Shown here: positions 7,318 to 9,287 of the stretch, piece after piece
How the letters are laid out: each line of letters opens with the position of its first letter
Numbering within the stretch: the stretch's first letter is position 1
DNA from: an uncultured Lachnospiraceae bacterium
Lineage (GTDB): Bacteria; Bacillota_A; Clostridia; Lachnospirales; Lachnospiraceae
Assembly (NCBI GenBank): GCA_947175285.1
Contig: CAMWMM010000167.1
Span: 1-9,287, forward strand
DNA length: 9,287 nt
Direction: 5' to 3'
Notes under the pieces: generated by a model
Databases searched by the model: none
Seen by the model: the letters and a program-made list of their open reading frames with translations, nothing else
What the model was told of the DNA's origin: nothing
Made by a program: the position numbers and the translations under genes

Positions 7318-7767
7318 CTAATATTTCCCATGCCTCCAAAGATTATTTTTTTTCAGGTTCATATATTCACTATAGGCTTTCTCCAGAATCTGCCGTTCAT
7401 TTGTAAATTTTAACAAATGGAACGCCTCATGATATTTATAATAACCGGAATCCGTAAAATATTCCTCCCGCTGCGGTTTGCTGTAATAACTGTCCGCCAT
7501 CATAAGATACCAGTGAACCTCTTTTTCCACGGTATCTTCCGGCACGGTAAAGGTATACCCGCTTGTTCCGATATATTTGATAATTTCCGCTCTTGCGCCG
7601 GACTCCTCCAACACTTCCCGCACAGCCGTCTCTTTATGTTCTTCACCGGCTTCCACGGTTCCTTTCGGAAGCACCCAGCCTTCGTATTTATTATGCACAT
7701 TTTTATATAAAAGAAGTATTTTCCCGCGGAAAATAACTACACCTCCGCAGCTTATCGCCTCAATCAT
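7318..7767 (-). CDS. NUDIX hydrolase (MutT/Ap4A-hydrolase-like)
   Basis: NUDIX enzymes cleave nucleoside diphosphates linked to another group, using a divalent metal. This 149-residue protein has a complete NUDIX box: Gly36, Glu42, then Arg50-Glu51, Glu54-Glu55 and Gly57 in the G-x5-E-x7-REVLEESGA pattern, with the metal-binding glutamates present. The preceding WVLPKG (31-36), the SGYTF strand (69-73) and KEVHWYLMM (82-90) recall the diadenosine-polyphosphate hydrolase-like group, but the substrate cannot be read from the sequence. The C-terminal helix is lysine- and tyrosine-rich. The ATG shares four bases (ATGA) with the stop of the upstream PBP gene and has GGAGGG 8 bases ahead, so the two are translationally coupled. 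A functional link to peptidoglycan synthesis is unproven; it may be house-cleaning or turnover of a nucleotide-linked metabolite. Family identity is firm, specific activity unknown. Confidence 0.93.
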   Translation of the reverse strand: MIEAISCGGVVIFRGKILLLYKNVHNKYEGWVLPKGTVEAGEEHKETAVREVLEESGARAEIIKYIGTSGYTFTVPEDTVEKEVHWYLMMADSYYSKPQREEYFTDSGYYKYHEAFHLLKFTNERQILEKAYSEYMNLKKNNLWRHGKY

Positions 7768-9251
7768 GACTCGTTCCCTCCATCCAGATAAGCGTTAAAA
7801 ATCCGTTTCGCAATTGGTACCGCATAATCGCCGCCGGATCCCGCGCCCTCTATAATAATCGTTACGCAAATTTGTGGATTCTCCACCGGTGCAAAACCGG
7901 TAAACCATGCATGAGAGTCCGATTTATCGCTGTTATATTCCGCAGAACCGGTCTTACCTGCCGCTGTATAGGAAAGTCCTTTCAATCTGGTTGCCGTACC
8001 GCTCTCCACCACTTCTGTCATAAGTTCCGTTAGCGCCTGAGCTTCCTCTTCAGTCATCAGTCTCCCATATGTTCCGGAAGAAAACTGTTTGACAATATTT
8101 CCGTTGTAATTTTCCACATAATCGACCAGATATGGTTTCATTAATACACCGCCATTTGCAATCGCGCACGTTATCATGTTCATGTGCAGCGGCGTAATCT
8201 GGTCTGTTCCCTGCCCGATGGATGCCTGCATAACATCGGAATCCGAAACGCTCTCATCCACGATAACCCTGCTTTTGTTATAAACAAACATAACCGGCAG
8301 TTCCCTGTTAAAAAGCAAATCGGATAATGTTCTCTGATAACTTGTCCTATCCAGCTTAACGCTAATGTTAGCAAAAGAGGAATTACAGGATTTCGCAAAC
8401 GATTTCGTAAAATTTTCACTTCCATGCGCCGTACCGTGATAGCAGTTAATCGTATCCTCTCCCAATGTAAATCTGCCGCCGCATTGATAGGAATAATTTT
8501 TATACGTATCCGGATTTTCACGGATATACTCTAATGCAGTAACAATCTTAAAGGTAGAACCCGGCGGATACAAGCCCTGTGTCACACGGTTTAATAAAAC
8601 ACCGCTGTCGTTTTCCTCTAACAAATCATCCCATATTTCCTGAATTTTGTTCGGGTCAAAATCAGGTTTTGATACCATCGCCAGAATCTTCCCCGTAGCC
8701 GGCTCAGATACAATAATAGCGCCCTTATAGACTCCTAACGACTGGTAGGCAACCTCCTGTAATCTGACATCGAGTGTTGTCACAACACTGTCCCCCGGAT
8801 ATTTAATGCCGGAAACTTCACTTGCCACTTTATCCGACAATTTGGCATTGGACTGTATCAGATAATAATTGGTCTGTGCTTCGATACCGAATCTGCCGTT
8901 TGAGGCATACCCTACTACATGGGCAAACATATTGTTAAAAGGATATTCCCTTTGTTCATTCCCCTCTTCATCAGTCACTGTCTGCGCAAGTATCTGACCG
9001 TCATTTGCATAAATGGTTCCTCTTGTATTCTGTGCGCGCAGCATTTCCTGCCTTGGGTTATAACTGTTATCAATCATTTCCTGCTTATTCGTCATTGCGT
9101 AATAACAGGTATAGCTCATCATACCCAGAAAAAGAACCATAAAAACTCCGGTCACAAACTTAATCTGTCTACTCGTTTTTTCCCGTTTCTGCTGATTCTG
9201 TTTTTTGATTAGCAGCGCTTCTTCGCGGCTTTTCTTTTTTCTTTCTGACAC
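7764..9251 (-). CDS. Class B penicillin-binding protein (peptidoglycan D,D-transpeptidase, PbpA/FtsI-like)
   Basis: Class B PBPs cross-link peptidoglycan stem peptides outside the membrane, usually paired with a FtsW/RodA glycosyltransferase. Counting from the GTG at 9251 (495 residues): a very basic cytoplasmic tail (about 1-30, rich in Lys, Arg, Gln), one membrane anchor (about 32-52, FVTGVFMVLFLGMMSYTCYYA region), a short N-terminal linker domain with RGTIYANDGQILAQ (about 77-90), then the transpeptidase domain. Active-site motifs are all present: STFK with Ser232 and Lys235 in GLYPPGSTFK, SCN at 288-290, and KTGS at 433-436. TTLDVRLQ, GAIIVSEPATGKILAMVSKPDFDPN and ASIGQGTDQITPLHM are typical flanks. 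The length and small non-catalytic part resemble the PbpA-type proteins of Clostridia and Actinobacteria rather than longer SpoVD or PBP2b with PASTA domains. An ATG at 9266 is an alternative start; AAGGAG 6 bases before the GTG favours 9251. The gene overlaps the NUDIX gene by four bases. Confidence 0.94.
   Translation of the reverse strand: MSERKKKSREEALLIKKQNQQKREKTSRQIKFVTGVFMVLFLGMMSYTCYYAMTNKQEMIDNSYNPRQEMLRAQNTRGTIYANDGQILAQTVTDEEGNEQREYPFNNMFAHVVGYASNGRFGIEAQTNYYLIQSNAKLSDKVASEVSGIKYPGDSVVTTLDVRLQEVAYQSLGVYKGAIIVSEPATGKILAMVSKPDFDPNKIQEIWDDLLEENDSGVLLNRVTQGLYPPGSTFKIVTALEYIRENPDTYKNYSYQCGGRFTLGEDTINCYHGTAHGSENFTKSFAKSCNSSFANISVKLDRTSYQRTLSDLLFNRELPVMFVYNKSRVIVDESVSDSDVMQASIGQGTDQITPLHMNMITCAIANGGVLMKPYLVDYVENYNGNIVKQFSSGTYGRLMTEEEAQALTELMTEVVESGTATRLKGLSYTAAGKTGSAEYNSDKSDSHAWFTGFAPVENPQICVTIIIEGAGSGGDYAVPIAKRIFNAYLDGGNES
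7776..7781 (-). promoter_or_regulatory. Ribosome binding site of the NUDIX gene inside the PBP coding end
   Basis: GGAGGG lies within the last codons of the PBP gene, 8 bases before the NUDIX ATG at 7767. Together with the ATGA stop-start overlap it indicates coupled translation of the two proteins. Confidence 0.75.
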
Positions 9252-9257
9252 TTTTTG

Positions 9258-9263
9258 CTCCTT
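9258..9263 (-). promoter_or_regulatory. Ribosome binding site favouring the GTG start of the PBP gene
   Basis: AAGGAG stands 6 bases before the GTG at 9251. The ATG at 9266 has only ACAGG pressed directly against it, too close to work well. However, the ATG at 9266 is part of an ATGA that would close another reading frame entering from the window edge, so an overlapping start at 9266 cannot be excluded. Confidence 0.6.
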
Positions 9264-9287
9264 CATCCTGTCTGATGATATACAGAC

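Noticed and set aside
7398..7419. Inverted repeat CATTTGT / ACAAATG with an 8-base loop inside the NUDIX gene
   Set aside because: It is AT-rich, only 7 bp, lies within codons of a conserved protein and has no associated T run; chance is sufficient.
9270..9287. GTCTG / CAGAC inverted repeat at the window edge
   Set aside because: It has only five base pairs and is cut off by the window end; too short to call a hairpin or operator.

Overview
The window is a dense run of eight genes, all on the minus strand. In transcription order (high to low coordinate) they are: a class B penicillin-binding protein, a NUDIX hydrolase, an Asp23/YloU-family protein, the fatty-acid kinase FakA (YloV, DAK2 family), RecG helicase, a DegV/FakB-type fatty-acid-binding protein, MiaB, and the first 246 residues of MutS, which leaves the window at base 1. 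Gene spacing runs from a 4-base overlap to about 66 bases, and no stretch above 300 bases lacks a gene. I see no tRNA, rRNA, riboswitch, CRISPR array, mobile element or attachment site.

Gene content and order point to a Firmicute of class Clostridia, most likely a Lachnospiraceae-type gut anaerobe. Reasons: the yloU-yloV-recG order, known from Bacillus with sdaA genes interposed; miaB followed by mutS; protein sequences that read as clostridial; strong AAGGAGG-type ribosome binding sites; and moderate to low GC. The family assignment is inference; the phylum is much safer.

Region by region: (1) 7764-9251 and 7318-7767 form a translationally coupled pair (ATGA overlap), a peptidoglycan transpeptidase and a NUDIX hydrolase. 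(2) A 66-base gap with a perfect TATAAT box precedes a tight cluster of asp23/yloU, fakA, recG and degV, with gaps of 13, 15 and 20 bases. (3) Two perfect 9-bp inverted repeats sit back to back at the degV stop codon, then come miaB and mutS. Downstream of the window mutL would be expected.

Functionally, the clearest theme is exogenous fatty-acid use: a FakA kinase and a DegV-family protein that could be its FakB substrate carrier are separated only by recG. RecG and MutS are genome maintenance, MiaB is tRNA modification, and the PBP is cell wall synthesis. These are housekeeping genes, and I do not see a previously undescribed system. The main annotation value is in start sites: ribosome binding sites place asp23, fakA, miaB and the PBP starts inside their longest open frames, with GTG starts for fakA and probably the PBP.
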